Shown piece by piece: positions 35,338 through 45,486 of a stretch of DNA of 64,000 nucleotides. Within the stretch, counting starts at the first letter, position 1; every line of letters starts with the position of its first letter. Under the pieces are notes generated by a model that made no database searches, was not told the origin of the DNA, and was given only the letters and a program-made list of their open reading frames with translations. Source of the stretch: Streptomyces tendae (GTDB lineage: Bacteria > Actinomycetota > Actinomycetes > Streptomycetales > Streptomycetaceae); contig NZ_BMUY01000003.1 of the NCBI RefSeq assembly GCF_014650435.1, positions 372,001 to 436,000 on the forward strand, given 5' to 3'. Made by a program: the position numbers and the translations under genes.

Positions 35338-37266
35338 TCAGCGCCCCGGCGTCGCGTACAGCGCCTCGATCTCGGCCGCGTACGCCGCGACGGCCGCGTG
35401 CCGCTTCACCTTCAGGGAGGGGGTCAGCAGCCCGTTCTCCTCGGTGAACTCGCCCTCGACCAGCCGGAAGGCGCGTATCGACTCGGCCCGGGAGACGGCC
35501 GCGTTGGCGTGGTCGACGGCCTTCTGGACGTCGGCGCGCATCCCCTCGTCGCGCACCAGCTCGGAGATCGGCGTGTCGGCGGGCAGCTTGCGTACCGCCA
35601 GCCAGTGGGCGACGGCCTCCGGGTCCAGGGTGATCAGCGCGGCGACGAAGGGGCGGTTGTCGCCGACGACCAGGCACTGGGCGACGGGCGGGCGGCTGCG
35701 CAGCCGGTCCTCCAGGACGGCCGGGGAGACGTTCTTGCCGCCGGAGGTGACCAGGAGGTCCTTCTTGCGGCCGGTGATGGTGAGGTAGCCGTCGGCGTCG
35801 AGGGAGCCGAGGTCGCCGGTGGCGAACCAGCCGTCGGTGAGGGCCGCTTCGGTGGCCTGCGGGTTGCCCCGGTAGGAGCCGAAGACGATGCCGCCCTCGA
35901 CCAGCACCTCGCCGTCGTCCGCGATGCGCACGGCGGTGCCGGGGACCGGCGGGCCGACGGTGCCGGGGCGGGGGCCGAGCGGCGGGACGATGGTGGCGGC
36001 GGCGGTGGTCTCGGTCAGGCCGTAGCCCTCGTAGATCATGATTCCGGCGGCGTAGAAGAACAGGTTGAGGTCGCTCTCCAGCGGTGAGCCGCCGCTGATG
36101 GCGTAGCGCATCCGGCCGCCGAGTTCCTTGCGCACCCGGCGGTAGACCAGCAGGTCGTACAGGGCCCAGCCGGCCCACAGGCCGAGGGTGGGGCCCTTGC
36201 CGCGGCCCAGGAAGCGTTCCAGGTGTGCGGCGCCGAAGCGGACGGCGAGGCGGTGGGCGCGTTCGAAGGAGGCGCCGCGGCCGATCTTCTCCGCGGTGGC
36301 CCGGCCGGTGTCGTGGATCTTCTCGAACAGGTACGGGACGCCGACCAGGAAGGTCGGGCGGAAGGACTTGAGCGCGGGGCGGAGCTCGTCGGGCCTGATG
36401 CTCGGGAAGTGGCCGATCTCGATACGGGCCAGCAGGCAGGAGATCTGGATGGTGCGGCCCAGGATGTGGGCGAGCGGCAGGAAGAGGAGGGTCGAGGCGG
36501 TCTGGCCGGTGACCTCCTTGAAGATCGGGTGCAGCAGCTCGACCGTGTTGGCGGCCTCCGCGTGCAGGTTGGCGTGGGTGAGGACGCAGCCCTTGGGGCG
36601 GCCGGTGGTGCCGGAGGTGTAGCAGACGGTGGCGACCGTGTCCGGGGTGAGGGCGGTGCGGCGCTTGGTGACCTCGTCGTCGCCCACGCCCCGGCCGAGG
36701 GCGGTGAGGTCGGCGAGGGCGCCGGCGTCCAGTTCCCAGACCCGCGGGTGTTCGGGGTGTTCGGCCGTGCCGGTCAGCACGGTGGCCGTGTTCGCGGCGG
36801 TCTCGGTGACGGCGTACCGGGCGCCGGAGTCGCGGACGATCCACTCGACCTGGTCGGCCGAGGAGGTGGCGTACACGGGGACGGTCTGCCCGCCGGCCGT
36901 CCAGATCGCGAAGTCCAGGACCGTCCACTCGTAGCGGGTGCGGGACATGACGGCGACCCGCCCGCCGGGTTCCAGGCCGGCCGCGATCAGCCCCTTGGCC
37001 ACGGCGGTGACCTCGCGGGCGAACTCGGCCGCGGTGACGGGCCGCCAGGCCCCGTCCACCTCGCGGCGCAGGACCACCGCGTCGGGGGCCTCGGCCGCGT
37101 TGGTGAACGGGATGTCGGCGGTGCTGCCCTCGGCGGGGCGGGGCGCGAGGGCGGCGGTGCGGGCCTCGCGGACGGTGCCGTGCGCGTCCGCGAGGGTCTC
37201 GGTCCTCGTGCGGGACGCCAGGTCACCGCGCCTTCTCGCCCGTTTCAGGTCCCTGCGTACGCCCAT
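35338..37266 (-). CDS. fadD: long-chain fatty acyl-CoA synthetase (FadD/FAA1 type)
   Basis: A 642-residue AMP-forming enzyme that activates fatty acids to acyl-CoA. The adenylation motifs are YTSGTTGRPKGC (P-loop), GYGLTETTAA (A5), then DGWFATGDLGSLDADGYLTI and TGRKKDLLVTSGGKNVSP (hinge and A8). LTPSLKVKRH near the C-terminus carries the late catalytic Lys. It belongs to the long-chain FAA1 branch and is cytosolic or membrane-peripheral. Two operator-like palindromes lie 56-86 bases upstream. Confidence 0.9.
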   Translation of the reverse strand: MGVRRDLKRARRRGDLASRTRTETLADAHGTVREARTAALAPRPAEGSTADIPFTNAAEAPDAVVLRREVDGAWRPVTAAEFAREVTAVAKGLIAAGLEPGGRVAVMSRTRYEWTVLDFAIWTAGGQTVPVYATSSADQVEWIVRDSGARYAVTETAANTATVLTGTAEHPEHPRVWELDAGALADLTALGRGVGDDEVTKRRTALTPDTVATVCYTSGTTGRPKGCVLTHANLHAEAANTVELLHPIFKEVTGQTASTLLFLPLAHILGRTIQISCLLARIEIGHFPSIRPDELRPALKSFRPTFLVGVPYLFEKIHDTGRATAEKIGRGASFERAHRLAVRFGAAHLERFLGRGKGPTLGLWAGWALYDLLVYRRVRKELGGRMRYAISGGSPLESDLNLFFYAAGIMIYEGYGLTETTAAATIVPPLGPRPGTVGPPVPGTAVRIADDGEVLVEGGIVFGSYRGNPQATEAALTDGWFATGDLGSLDADGYLTITGRKKDLLVTSGGKNVSPAVLEDRLRSRPPVAQCLVVGDNRPFVAALITLDPEAVAHWLAVRKLPADTPISELVRDEGMRADVQKAVDHANAAVSRAESIRAFRLVEGEFTEENGLLTPSLKVKRHAAVAAYAAEIEALYATPGR

Positions 37267-37321
37267 GACGGCTCCCGGTCGCGGATCGGACTGATGCGCT
37301 GTCGCGTGCTCTCCTGTGAAC

Positions 37322-37351
37322 TTACTTCGGAGTAAACTTACTCACGCGTAA
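37322..37351. promoter_or_regulatory. tandem palindromic operators upstream of fadD
   Basis: TTACTTCGGAGTAA (37322-37335) and TTACTCACGCGTAA (37338-37351) are two similar 14-base inverted repeats whose centres are 16 bases apart. They sit in the fadD promoter region and look like TetR-family operators. Confidence 0.6.
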
Positions 37352-37378
37352 GGAAACGTCAATGGGCGGCCCGTCCGG

Positions 37379-39007
37379 TCAGGCCAGCCGGTTCGCCTCC
37401 TCGATCGCCTCGGCCAGGTCGCGCAGGTCCTCGTCCTCCGTGCGGTCCGCCAGGCCGTCGGCCCGCTCGGACAGTTCGGAGAGGCCGGGCGCCCCGGGCA
37501 GGGAGCCGCCGTGGTCGTCGCCGTGGTCGTAGCCGCCGTCCGAGGTGCGGAGCGCGTCGGCGAAGTAGGCCGCGGTCGCCGTGACCCGCAGTCCGCGGTC
37601 CGCGTCCCAGACGGAGTCGTCGAGGGCGTCGGTCTCCACGACGCCGGACTCCTCGTGCGGGGTGCGGCTGTCGGGGTCGAGCCAGCGGACGGTGGCCGTG
37701 GCGAGGTGGCCGTCGGCGCCGGACCTGGTGCGGACGGCGTACAGGGCGGTGACCGTGTGGCCGGGGCCGACCTCGCCGCCGTCCACCCGGTCGTCGCGGA
37801 AGTCCTCGTCGGCGACCTGGCGGTTGTCGTAGCCGACGAGTCGGAACTCGGCGACGGTCTCCGGGTCGAAGGCGACCTGGGCCTTGGCGTCGCGCGCGGT
37901 CAGCTCGATGTGGCGCGGGAGCTGCTCGGAGAAGACCTCGCGGGCGTCCTCGGTGGTGGAGACGTAGGTGGTGTGGCCGTCGCCCTTGTCGGCGAGGCGT
38001 TCCATCAGGGCGTCGCCGTAGTCGCTGCCGACGCCGACGCCGAAGAGGGTGATGCCGTGCTCGCGCCGCTCGGTGGCGACGCGTTCGAGGATGGTGTCCG
38101 CGTCGGTGTCACCGGTGTTGGCGAGGGCGTCGGAGACGAGGACGACGCGGTTGGTGGCGCCCTCGCGGCGGCCCTCGACGGCGGTCTCGTAGCCGGTCTC
38201 CACGCCCGCGCCGAGGTTGGTGGATTCCATGGGCTCCAGGCCGTCGATCGCGTCGTGGACGCGGCCGCGGCGGTCGCCGAGCCGGGTCATGGGCAGGACG
38301 GTCTCGGCCTCGTCGCTGAAGGTGACGATCGCCACGGAGTCCTCGTCCCGGAGCCTGTCGGTCATGGTGCCGAGGGCCTCCTGGGCGAGGTCGAGGCGAC
38401 CGGGCTCGGCCATGGAGCCGGAGACGTCGATGACGAAGGTCAGGGCGGCCGGCGGGCGTTCGCTCTGCCGCTCGGCGGGGCGAGTGGCCAAGCCGACGCG
38501 GACCAGCGACCAGTCCTCGTCGTCGGTGCGGGCGCCGTCCACGGTCACCGAGAAGCCGTCGCCGTCGGGCCGTTCGTAGTCCTGGCGGAAGCTGTTGACG
38601 AACTCCTCGGGGCGGACCGTAGACGGGTCGGGCAGCCGGCCCTCGGACAGGGTGCGGCGGGCGTAGCCGTAGGAGGCGGTGTCGACGTCGAGGGCGAAGG
38701 TGGACAGGTAGTCGGGGTCGGGCGCGATCTCGCGGGAGTCGCCGTTCTTCTCCCCCTCGCCGCTCTCGCCCGCCGCGCCGCTGCTGGTGCCGCCGTCGTA
38801 GCGCTGCTCGCCCTCGCCGCGCGGGCGGTCGGGGGCGGGCATCGGGCCCGAGCCGCCCCGGGAGTCCGCCGCGGTGTCCTTCGCCCCGTTCGACGCGTCG
38901 TCCGTCCCTCCGCAGCCGGTGAGCAGCAGCCCGCCCGCCAGGGTGAGCGCGAGCAGCGCGGTCGTGCCGCGCCGCCCCCGCTCCCCGTGGATCCCGTACC
39001 GGTTCAT
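37379..39007 (-). CDS. VWA-domain lipoprotein (YfbK type)
   Basis: A 542-residue protein with a lipoprotein signal ending in the lipobox LLLTGC (Cys about residue 32), a disordered Gly/Glu/Ser stretch, an N-terminal VWA_N-like region (STFALDVDTASYGYARR and VRPEEFVNSFRQDYERP), and a von Willebrand factor A domain with the MIDAS motif FVIDVSGSMAEPGRL, then STNLGAGVETGYE and SDALANTGDTD. A C-terminal DUF3520-like region completes the YfbK-like layout. It is expected to be a membrane-anchored, metal-binding surface protein. Function unknown; ATG 39007 has GGGGGA upstream. Confidence 0.85.
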   Translation of the reverse strand: MNRYGIHGERGRRGTTALLALTLAGGLLLTGCGGTDDASNGAKDTAADSRGGSGPMPAPDRPRGEGEQRYDGGTSSGAAGESGEGEKNGDSREIAPDPDYLSTFALDVDTASYGYARRTLSEGRLPDPSTVRPEEFVNSFRQDYERPDGDGFSVTVDGARTDDEDWSLVRVGLATRPAERQSERPPAALTFVIDVSGSMAEPGRLDLAQEALGTMTDRLRDEDSVAIVTFSDEAETVLPMTRLGDRRGRVHDAIDGLEPMESTNLGAGVETGYETAVEGRREGATNRVVLVSDALANTGDTDADTILERVATERREHGITLFGVGVGSDYGDALMERLADKGDGHTTYVSTTEDAREVFSEQLPRHIELTARDAKAQVAFDPETVAEFRLVGYDNRQVADEDFRDDRVDGGEVGPGHTVTALYAVRTRSGADGHLATATVRWLDPDSRTPHEESGVVETDALDDSVWDADRGLRVTATAAYFADALRTSDGGYDHGDDHGGSLPGAPGLSELSERADGLADRTEDEDLRDLAEAIEEANRLA

Positions 39008-39154
39008 CGTCCGTCCCCCTGTGCTTGTTCGGCGCCGGTGTACGTGACTGTGACGGGGCGGCGGGGCGAAACGTGCGGCACGGGGTGTCACGGCTGTGTC
39101 TCGAAGCGGGCACGGGGGCGGCCGGCCGAGACCGGTGGGTGATCCTCCGTTGAC

Positions 39155-40054
39155 CTAGGACACGATGTCCTTGCGGGCGAAACCCCGGAAGGCCAGGGCG
39201 AACAGCACGAGCGCGTACGTTACCGAGACGGCCGTGCCCTGGATCATGCCCGACCACTCGGGGTTCGGCTGGACGGCGTCCGCCCAGGCGAACTGCCAGT
39301 GCGCGGGCAGGAAGTCGCGCCAGTGGCCGAGCGCCGTCACGGCGTCCAGGACGTTGCCGACGATGGTGAGGCCGACGGCGCCGCCGACCGCGCCCAGCGG
39401 GGCGTCGGTCCTGGTCGACAGCCAGAACGCGAGCGCGGCGGTGACCAGCTGGGACACGAAGATGTACGCGACGACCACCACCAGGCGCTGGGCGGCCGTG
39501 CCCGGGGCGAGCGAACCGCCGGTGGGGATGGCCAGCGGCCCCCAGCCGTAGGCGACCGTGCCCACGGCCAGCGCCACCAGGGGCAGCAGCACCATCGCGG
39601 CCAGGCTCAGCCCCAGCCCGACGGCCAGCTTGGACGCGAGCAGCCGGGCGCGCGGCACCGGGGCGGCGAGCAGGTAGCGCAGGGAGGACCAGCTCGCCTC
39701 GGAGGCCACGGTGTCCCCGCAGAACAGGGCGACCGGGACGACCAGCAGGAAGCCCGCCGAGACGAAGAGGTTGACGGCGGCGAAGTTGGCGCCGGAGGCG
39801 GTGGCGGTGTCCATCAGGGTGATGCGGTCGCCGGGTCCCTCCGGCTCGCCGCCGATCGCGAAGGCGACGACGAGGACGAACGGCAGGACGGCGAGGATCG
39901 CGCCCATGACCAGGGTGCGGCGCCGCTTGAGCTGGCGCACCAGCTCCACCCGCAGCGGCAGCGTGCGGCCCGCCCGGTAGCCGTACGCGGACTCCGACGC
40001 GGACGCCGCTTCGGGGGCGGGCCCGGTCGTCGCCGGCTTGGTGGGCGTGCTCAT
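39155..40054 (-). CDS. ABC-2 type transporter permease
   Basis: A 299-residue membrane protein with a cytoplasmic N-terminus and six hydrophobic segments, starting VELVRQLKRRRTLVMGAILA and including CGDTVASEASWSSLRYLLAA, a loop typical of ABC-2 permeases. It lies directly downstream of the hydrolase-ABC ATPase gene with an ATGA overlap, so it is very likely the membrane partner of that ATPase. The transported substrate is unknown. Confidence 0.85.
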   Translation of the reverse strand: MSTPTKPATTGPAPEAASASESAYGYRAGRTLPLRVELVRQLKRRRTLVMGAILAVLPFVLVVAFAIGGEPEGPGDRITLMDTATASGANFAAVNLFVSAGFLLVVPVALFCGDTVASEASWSSLRYLLAAPVPRARLLASKLAVGLGLSLAAMVLLPLVALAVGTVAYGWGPLAIPTGGSLAPGTAAQRLVVVVAYIFVSQLVTAALAFWLSTRTDAPLGAVGGAVGLTIVGNVLDAVTALGHWRDFLPAHWQFAWADAVQPNPEWSGMIQGTAVSVTYALVLFALAFRGFARKDIVS

Positions 40055-42702
40055 GCGGAACCTCCGATCAGGGTGAGGAAGGCGTCCTCCAGGCGGCGGT
40101 GCGGGCCGACCGACGCCACGGGGATCTCCAGCCGGACCAGTTCGGCGACCAGGCCGGGCGCGGTGCCGCCGGGGTCGAGGCGGACCAGGAGCCCGTCGTC
40201 GGTGTGCACGACCGAGGCGACGTCCGGCAGGGCCGCGACCTTGTCCACGAGCGGTTCGTCCACGGGCAGGCCGGTGCCGACCAGGAGGGTGTCGCCGGAG
40301 CCGATGATCTCGGCGACCGGGCCGGCCTGGACGAGTCGGCCCCGGTCCATGACCACGAGGTGGGTGCAGGACTGCTCGACCTCGGCCAGCAGGTGGCTGG
40401 AGACGATGACGGTGCGCCCGGCGGCCGCGTAGCGGATCATCACCTCGCGCATCTCGCGGATCTGCGGCGGGTCCAGGCCGTTGGTCGGCTCGTCGAGGAT
40501 GAGCAGGTCGGGCAGGCCGAGCATGGCCTGGGCGATGGCGAGCCGCTGGCGCATGCCCTGGGAGTAGGTGCGCACCGCGCGGGCCAGCGCGTCGCCGAGC
40601 CCGGCGATCTCCAGGGCCTCGTCGAGGTGGGCGTCCTCGGGCGGGCGGCCGGTCGCCCGCCAGTACAGCTCCAGGTTCTCCCGGCCGGACAGGTGCGGCA
40701 GGAAGCCCGCGCCCTCGACGAAGGCGCCGACCCGGGACAGCACCGGGGCACCGGGCCGGATGGCGTGGCCGAAGACCCTGACCTCGCCGTCGTCCGGCTT
40801 GATCAGGCCCATCAGCATCCGCAGAGTCGTCGTCTTGCCCGCGCCGTTGGGCCCGAGCAGGCCGAGGACCTGGCCCTTCTCCACGCGGAAGGACAGCTCC
40901 CGCACCGCGTACCGCTCGGTGGACCCGGCGTAGCGCTTGCTCAGGCCGGTGATCTGCAGGGGCACGTCGGCGAGCGCCGGGTCGGGCGCGGGCGCGGCGG
41001 TGCGGCGGCGGGCCGTCCACAGCAGGGCCAGGGCGACGGCGGCACCGGCCAGGGGCAGCCACCACACCCAGGCGGGGAGGGGCGCGGCGGCGGTCGTCAC
41101 GCCGGGGGCGGTCGGCACCTTCAGGTCGCCTTCGAGGGAGACGGTGTACGTCGCCGGGGCGGCCGGGGAGGCGTAGCCGAGGTCCGTGGAGGCGAGGACC
41201 AGGCGGAGGCGGTGGCCCTTCTCCACCTCGTGGTCGATCGCCGGGAGGGTGACCGTGACGTCCTTGCCCGCCTTGGCGTCCTCGACGCGGACGGGGGTCA
41301 CCAGCTGCGACGGGAGCACGGGCGAGGTGCCGCCGGGGCCGACGTCGTACACCTTGGCGAACAGGACGGCGTCCTCGGTGGTGGAGCGGACGTGCACGGT
41401 GGCCGTCGGGGATCCGGTGATCCGCAGGTCGTCGCCGACCGGGGCGGACTCGAACGCGGCGTACTGGCCGGGGAAGTCCAGGGAGACCCCGAGGCCGAGC
41501 GAGGAGAGCTGGGAGAGCCCGCCGGCACCGCCGATGCCGGGGAGGGCGGAGACGGCGGGCGGGTTGGCCCCGGCGGGGTTGTCGACGCTCTGCTCCCGGC
41601 CGCGCAGGGGCACGGAGCGCTGTCCGTTCGTCAGGCCCGGGTAGCGGTCGGCGCTCGCGCCGCGCAACTGGGCCTGTCCGTCGGTGGAGTCGACGCCTCC
41701 GGTGCGGGTGACGCGGAAGGCCGGGCCGGTGCCGGCGCCCTCGTCGTCCTTGAGGTAGCGGTCGAACCAGGCGTCGATGCGTGCCTGGACGCGGTCGTTC
41801 TCCAGGTCGCCGCCGTCGTGGCCGCCCGCGATCCAGTCGACGTCCACCGGGGCGCCGTTCGCCCGGATCGCCTTCGCCGCGGCGTCGGCCTGGCCGAGCG
41901 GGAAGAGGGAGTCGGTCTGGCCCTGCGTCAGCAGCGTGGGCACCTTGATGCGCGCGCCCACCGCCTGCGGGCTGCGCGCTTCGAGGAGCTTGACGGCCTC
42001 GGCGTCGGGCGTGCCGGACTCGGCGACCCGTTGGTACATGCGGCACAGGTCCGCCTCGAACCGGTCGCAGCCGCCACCGGAGTTGACGAAGATGCCCGCC
42101 CACAGCTTCTTGAAGACGCCGTTCGGGAAGAGCGCGTCCGCCAGGTTCCAGTACGTGATGGCCGGGGCGACGGCGTCCACCCGGGTGTCGTGCCCGGCGG
42201 CGAGCAGGGCCACCGCGCCGCCGTAGGAGCCGCCGGCGATGCCGACGCGCGGGTCGCCGTCCTTGTCGAGCCGAACCTGGGGCTGCTCCGCGAGCCAGTC
42301 GATCAGGCGGGAGACGTCGGCGACCTCGCCGTCGGGCGCGTTCAGCCCGATCTTCCCCGTGGACTTCCCGAAGCCGCGCGCCGACCAGGTCAGGACCGCG
42401 TACCCGTCCCGCGCCAGGTCCTCGGCCTGCTCCCGTACGTCGTCCTTGCTGCCGCCGAAGCCGTGCGCGAGCAGGACGGCCGGGCGGCGGCCGCCGGAGC
42501 CCGCCGTGAAGTACGAGGTGTCCAGGCGCACGCCGTCGCCCACCGCCACGACCCGGTCGGCACGGCGCACCGGGGCCGGGTCGTCACCGGCGACGGCCGT
42601 CCACGTCCCGGCGCCGGCGAGCACGACGACGGCGGCCGCGGCGGAGAGCATCCGCCGCGGCCCCCGTAGCAGCCCTCGCACGCGGGGCAGTCGAAGATCC
42701 AT
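40051..42702 (-). CDS. fusion of secreted alpha/beta hydrolase (S15/CocE-like) with cytoplasmic ABC ATPase
   Basis: An 883-residue protein with three parts. Residues 1-40 form a membrane anchor (RRMLSAAAAVVVLAGAGTW). Residues about 55-545 are an alpha/beta hydrolase with oxyanion segment LLAHGFGGS, nucleophile elbow AGGSYGGAV, acid GQTDSLFPL and His in IAGGHDGGD, plus a beta-rich S15/PepX C-terminal-like domain. A second helix (LPAWVWWLPLAGAAVALALL, about 560-580) leads to an ABC ATPase with GLLGPNGAGKTTTLRML, YSQGMRQRLAIAQAMLG and LLILDEPTNGLDP. The topology puts the hydrolase outside and the ATPase inside. It is coupled to the permease gene. Confidence 0.88.
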   Translation of the reverse strand: MDLRLPRVRGLLRGPRRMLSAAAAVVVLAGAGTWTAVAGDDPAPVRRADRVVAVGDGVRLDTSYFTAGSGGRRPAVLLAHGFGGSKDDVREQAEDLARDGYAVLTWSARGFGKSTGKIGLNAPDGEVADVSRLIDWLAEQPQVRLDKDGDPRVGIAGGSYGGAVALLAAGHDTRVDAVAPAITYWNLADALFPNGVFKKLWAGIFVNSGGGCDRFEADLCRMYQRVAESGTPDAEAVKLLEARSPQAVGARIKVPTLLTQGQTDSLFPLGQADAAAKAIRANGAPVDVDWIAGGHDGGDLENDRVQARIDAWFDRYLKDDEGAGTGPAFRVTRTGGVDSTDGQAQLRGASADRYPGLTNGQRSVPLRGREQSVDNPAGANPPAVSALPGIGGAGGLSQLSSLGLGVSLDFPGQYAAFESAPVGDDLRITGSPTATVHVRSTTEDAVLFAKVYDVGPGGTSPVLPSQLVTPVRVEDAKAGKDVTVTLPAIDHEVEKGHRLRLVLASTDLGYASPAAPATYTVSLEGDLKVPTAPGVTTAAAPLPAWVWWLPLAGAAVALALLWTARRRTAAPAPDPALADVPLQITGLSKRYAGSTERYAVRELSFRVEKGQVLGLLGPNGAGKTTTLRMLMGLIKPDDGEVRVFGHAIRPGAPVLSRVGAFVEGAGFLPHLSGRENLELYWRATGRPPEDAHLDEALEIAGLGDALARAVRTYSQGMRQRLAIAQAMLGLPDLLILDEPTNGLDPPQIREMREVMIRYAAAGRTVIVSSHLLAEVEQSCTHLVVMDRGRLVQAGPVAEIIGSGDTLLVGTGLPVDEPLVDKVAALPDVASVVHTDDGLLVRLDPGGTAPGLVAELVRLEIPVASVGPHRRLEDAFLTLIGGSA

Positions 42703-42849
42703 GCGTCAACGGTACGGGCCGCCGCCGACAACGGGGGCCGCCCCGGGGCTGAACCGGCGGCCCTCCCACGGAAGTACGCGGCCGCTCGCGCGTACCACGG
42801 GCGCGGTAGGCCGGCCGGGGTCCGGCGGGCGGTCACGTCCCGTGGGCGG

Positions 42850-44280
42850 TCACGGCCCGGCGGGCTCGCGGACGTCCTGCGGGACCGTCACCAGCCAGCG
42901 GGTGTCGCGGCGCGGGCGCAGGTACAGGGCCCAGTACAGGGTGGCGACGGCGGCGATGGAGCCGGTCAGCAGCAGGTGGCTCGCCTCCTGCTGGGTCAGT
43001 ACGTAGGCGAGCACCGCGATCAGCAGGACCGGCACCACCGGCCACAGGGGCATGCGCCACGCGTGCGCGTGCCGGTGGGCGCCGCGCCGGGACAGCAGTG
43101 CGGCGACCGCGACCAGCAGGTACATCGCGGTCACGGAGACGCCGGTGACGCCGTACAGGGTGTCGAGGTTGACGTAGCACAGCGCGGCGCCCGGCACGCC
43201 GACGGCGAGGGTGGCGACCCACGGGGAGCCGAACCGGCCGAGCCTGGCGAAGAGTCCGTTGACCGGGGCGGGCCACGCTTTGTCGCGGGCGGAGGCGAAC
43301 AGGACGCGCGAGTTCTGGATGACCATGACGATGCCCGCGTTGACGATGGCGAGCGCCACGCACAGGCTGACGAAGGTGCCGACGGCGGAGTTGGACCAGG
43401 CGGTGACCATGGCGCCGATGTCGCCGCCGGTCAGCGCGGCCAGGTCGGACGCGCCGAAGGTGATGGCGACGACCGGGACCAGGATGATCACGGTGGAGAT
43501 GGCGAGGGTGGCCAGCACCGTGCGGGCGACGTTGCGGCGCGGGTTCTCCAGCTCCTCGGAGAGGTAGACGGCGGTGGAGAAGCCCTGCGTGATGAAGAGG
43601 GCGATGGCGAGCCCGGAGACGACCAGCATCGCCGTCACGGGGTCCGCGCCGCCGCCCGTGCCGCCCACCTCCATCGACACCAGGCTGCCGGGTCCGCGCT
43701 CGGCGTGGGCGAAGCCCAGCACCGCGACGACGGCCGCGGCGATGACCTCCAGGACCAGGAAGACGCCGGTGATCCAGGCGTTGGCGCGCAGGTCGAGCAG
43801 CCCGGCGAGGGTGGCGAGCAGCATGACACCGGCGCCTGCCAGGGACGGGTCGAGGTGCAGGACCGGTTCGAGGTAGTCGGCCGTGCCCATCGCGATCACC
43901 GGGGGCACGATCATGACGACCAGCAGGGACAGCACGAAGACCAGCCAGCCCGCCAGGCGCCCGGCCATCGTCGACACCATGGCGTACTCGCCGCCCGCGC
44001 TGGGGACCAGCGTGCCCAGTTCCGAGTAGCAGAACGCCACGGCGACGCAGAGCAGGGAGCCGATGGCGATGGTCAGGGCGGTGGCGGTGCCGAGCGAGCC
44101 GAAGAGGTCGGGGACGACCACGAACAGCGTGGAGGCCGGGGTCACGCACGAGAGCGTCAGGAGCGTGCCGCCGACGACGCCGATGGAGCGCTTGAGCGTC
44201 CGTGACTCCACAGGGGCCGCGGGTGCCGGAACGTCCGGGGGCGCGGCAGCGGTCTCGACGGGGCGGAGCGTGTCGGTCAT
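42850..44280 (-). CDS. APC-superfamily amino acid permease
   Basis: A 476-residue polytopic protein with about twelve helices. The APC pattern starts at [20 protein letters not shown], and [17 protein letters not shown] sequence ([19 protein letters not shown]) follows the fifth helix. [20 protein letters not shown] residues ([18 protein letters not shown]) fit the substrate region. It should import amino acids or related compounds with protons. ATG 44280 is used although the ribosome binding site is weak; the frame extends 34 codons upstream. It is divergent from a lipoprotein gene. Confidence 0.83.
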   Translation of the reverse strand: MTDTLRPVETAAAPPDVPAPAAPVESRTLKRSIGVVGGTLLTLSCVTPASTLFVVVPDLFGSLGTATALTIAIGSLLCVAVAFCYSELGTLVPSAGGEYAMVSTMAGRLAGWLVFVLSLLVVMIVPPVIAMGTADYLEPVLHLDPSLAGAGVMLLATLAGLLDLRANAWITGVFLVLEVIAAAVVAVLGFAHAERGPGSLVSMEVGGTGGGADPVTAMLVVSGLAIALFITQGFSTAVYLSEELENPRRNVARTVLATLAISTVIILVPVVAITFGASDLAALTGGDIGAMVTAWSNSAVGTFVSLCVALAIVNAGIVMVIQNSRVLFASARDKAWPAPVNGLFARLGRFGSPWVATLAVGVPGAALCYVNLDTLYGVTGVSVTAMYLLVAVAALLSRRGAHRHAHAWRMPLWPVVPVLLIAVLAYVLTQQEASHLLLTGSIAAVATLYWALYLRPRRDTRWLVTVPQDVREPAGP

Positions 44281-44356
44281 GGAGCGGTTCCGATCGACTC
44301 GTGCGGCGGTGGTTCGGACGGGAGCGCTATCGCCTCCGGCGGCTTCGTGCGTACGT

Positions 44357-44399
44357 GTTTTCGTCCACTCCCGGCGCTGCATAGAACACCGACGAAAAC
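44357..44399. promoter_or_regulatory. inverted repeat in the permease-lipoprotein gap
   Basis: GTTTTCGTC (44357-44365) and GACGAAAAC (44391-44399) are a perfect nine-base inverted repeat 25 bases apart. The 343-base gap 44281-44623 is relatively AT-rich and otherwise holds no gene; it should carry the divergent promoters. Confidence 0.4.
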
Positions 44400-44623
44400 C
44401 AACGCGTCAATGGCTGTTTACCTACGAAATCCGCAACCAAATAGCCTCCTTGATCGCCGAAACAGTAGAAGAGGCAGTCTGGTTCCGCTTCTTGCGGCGG
44501 TACGGGAACCGCAACGTGGAGGGCGAAAAGACTGCCGACGTCCGGCATACGGACATGTCTGTGGGTCCCGGTACAGTCCGTCGCACAGATGAATCACAGG
44601 AACGCAGCAACGGGTGGGGACTC

Positions 44624-45475
44624 ATGAAGCTGAAGTACACCGCGGCCTGGGTGGGGCTCACGGCGGCCGCGATGGTCACGGCCACCGCGTGCGGCTCGGA
44701 GGGCGCGAAGACGGCGGCGGAGACGGCCGACAAGGCCGTGGACAAGGCGGACACCATCATGGCGGCCCTCACCCGGGCCACCGACCGGACCGAGGAGCTG
44801 GGCTCCGCCGAGGTCAGGACGACGACGGAGCTGGGCACCGGCGAGCCGATCGCCATGGACGGCACCTACTCCTGGGGCGACGGCTACGCACTCGACGTGG
44901 AGATGGACACCGAGGCCGCGCAGATGCAGGAGCTCACGGACTCGCCGACCGTGCGCACCCTCTTCGTGGACGGCGCCTACTACTACGACATCGACCCGCA
45001 GCCCGCCGGCCCGCTCGCGGGCAAGGAGTGGATGAAGATCGACGGTTCGGCCGTGTTCGGCGAGTCCGGCGCCGCCACGATGGCCGGTGGCGGCGGCGAG
45101 GGCAGTCCGGCGGACTCCATGAAGGGCCTCAAGTACGCCAGTGACGTCGACGATCTCGGCAAGGAGACCGTCAACGGCAAGTCGGCGACCCACTACCGCG
45201 CGGTGCTCGACGAGCAGGACCTCGGCAAGTTCAAGGAGGTCTTCAAGGGCGACGACAGCATGCTCAACTCCGCCACCGGCGACGGCTCGATCACCATGGA
45301 GATCTGGGTGGGCGCCAAGGACCTGCCGGTGCGCCTGAAGCAGGACTTCGGCGCCATGACGGTCACCATGGACTTCGACAAGTGGGGCGCCACGAAGGAC
45401 ATCGTCGCCCCGCCCGCCGACCAGGTCGGTGACCTCACGCAGGAGGTGAAGGACGCCGGCCTGCAGCAGGGCTGA
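44624..45475 (+). CDS. LppX/LprG-like lipoprotein
   Basis: A 283-residue lipoprotein with signal [20 protein letters not shown] and lipobox TATAC (Cys about residue 23). The mature part is a mixed alpha/beta LolA/LppX-like fold, with [20 protein letters not shown] and [20 protein letters not shown] typical of such cell-envelope lipid-binding lipoproteins. No Cys other than the lipobox. It probably carries a hydrophobic ligand across the wall. The gene ends at a hairpin shared with the convergent mmsA. Confidence 0.78.
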   Translation: MKLKYTAAWVGLTAAAMVTATACGSEGAKTAAETADKAVDKADTIMAALTRATDRTEELGSAEVRTTTELGTGEPIAMDGTYSWGDGYALDVEMDTEAAQMQELTDSPTVRTLFVDGAYYYDIDPQPAGPLAGKEWMKIDGSAVFGESGAATMAGGGGEGSPADSMKGLKYASDVDDLGKETVNGKSATHYRAVLDEQDLGKFKEVFKGDDSMLNSATGDGSITMEIWVGAKDLPVRLKQDFGAMTVTMDFDKWGATKDIVAPPADQVGDLTQEVKDAGLQQG

Positions 45476-45486
45476 GAAGACGCGAA

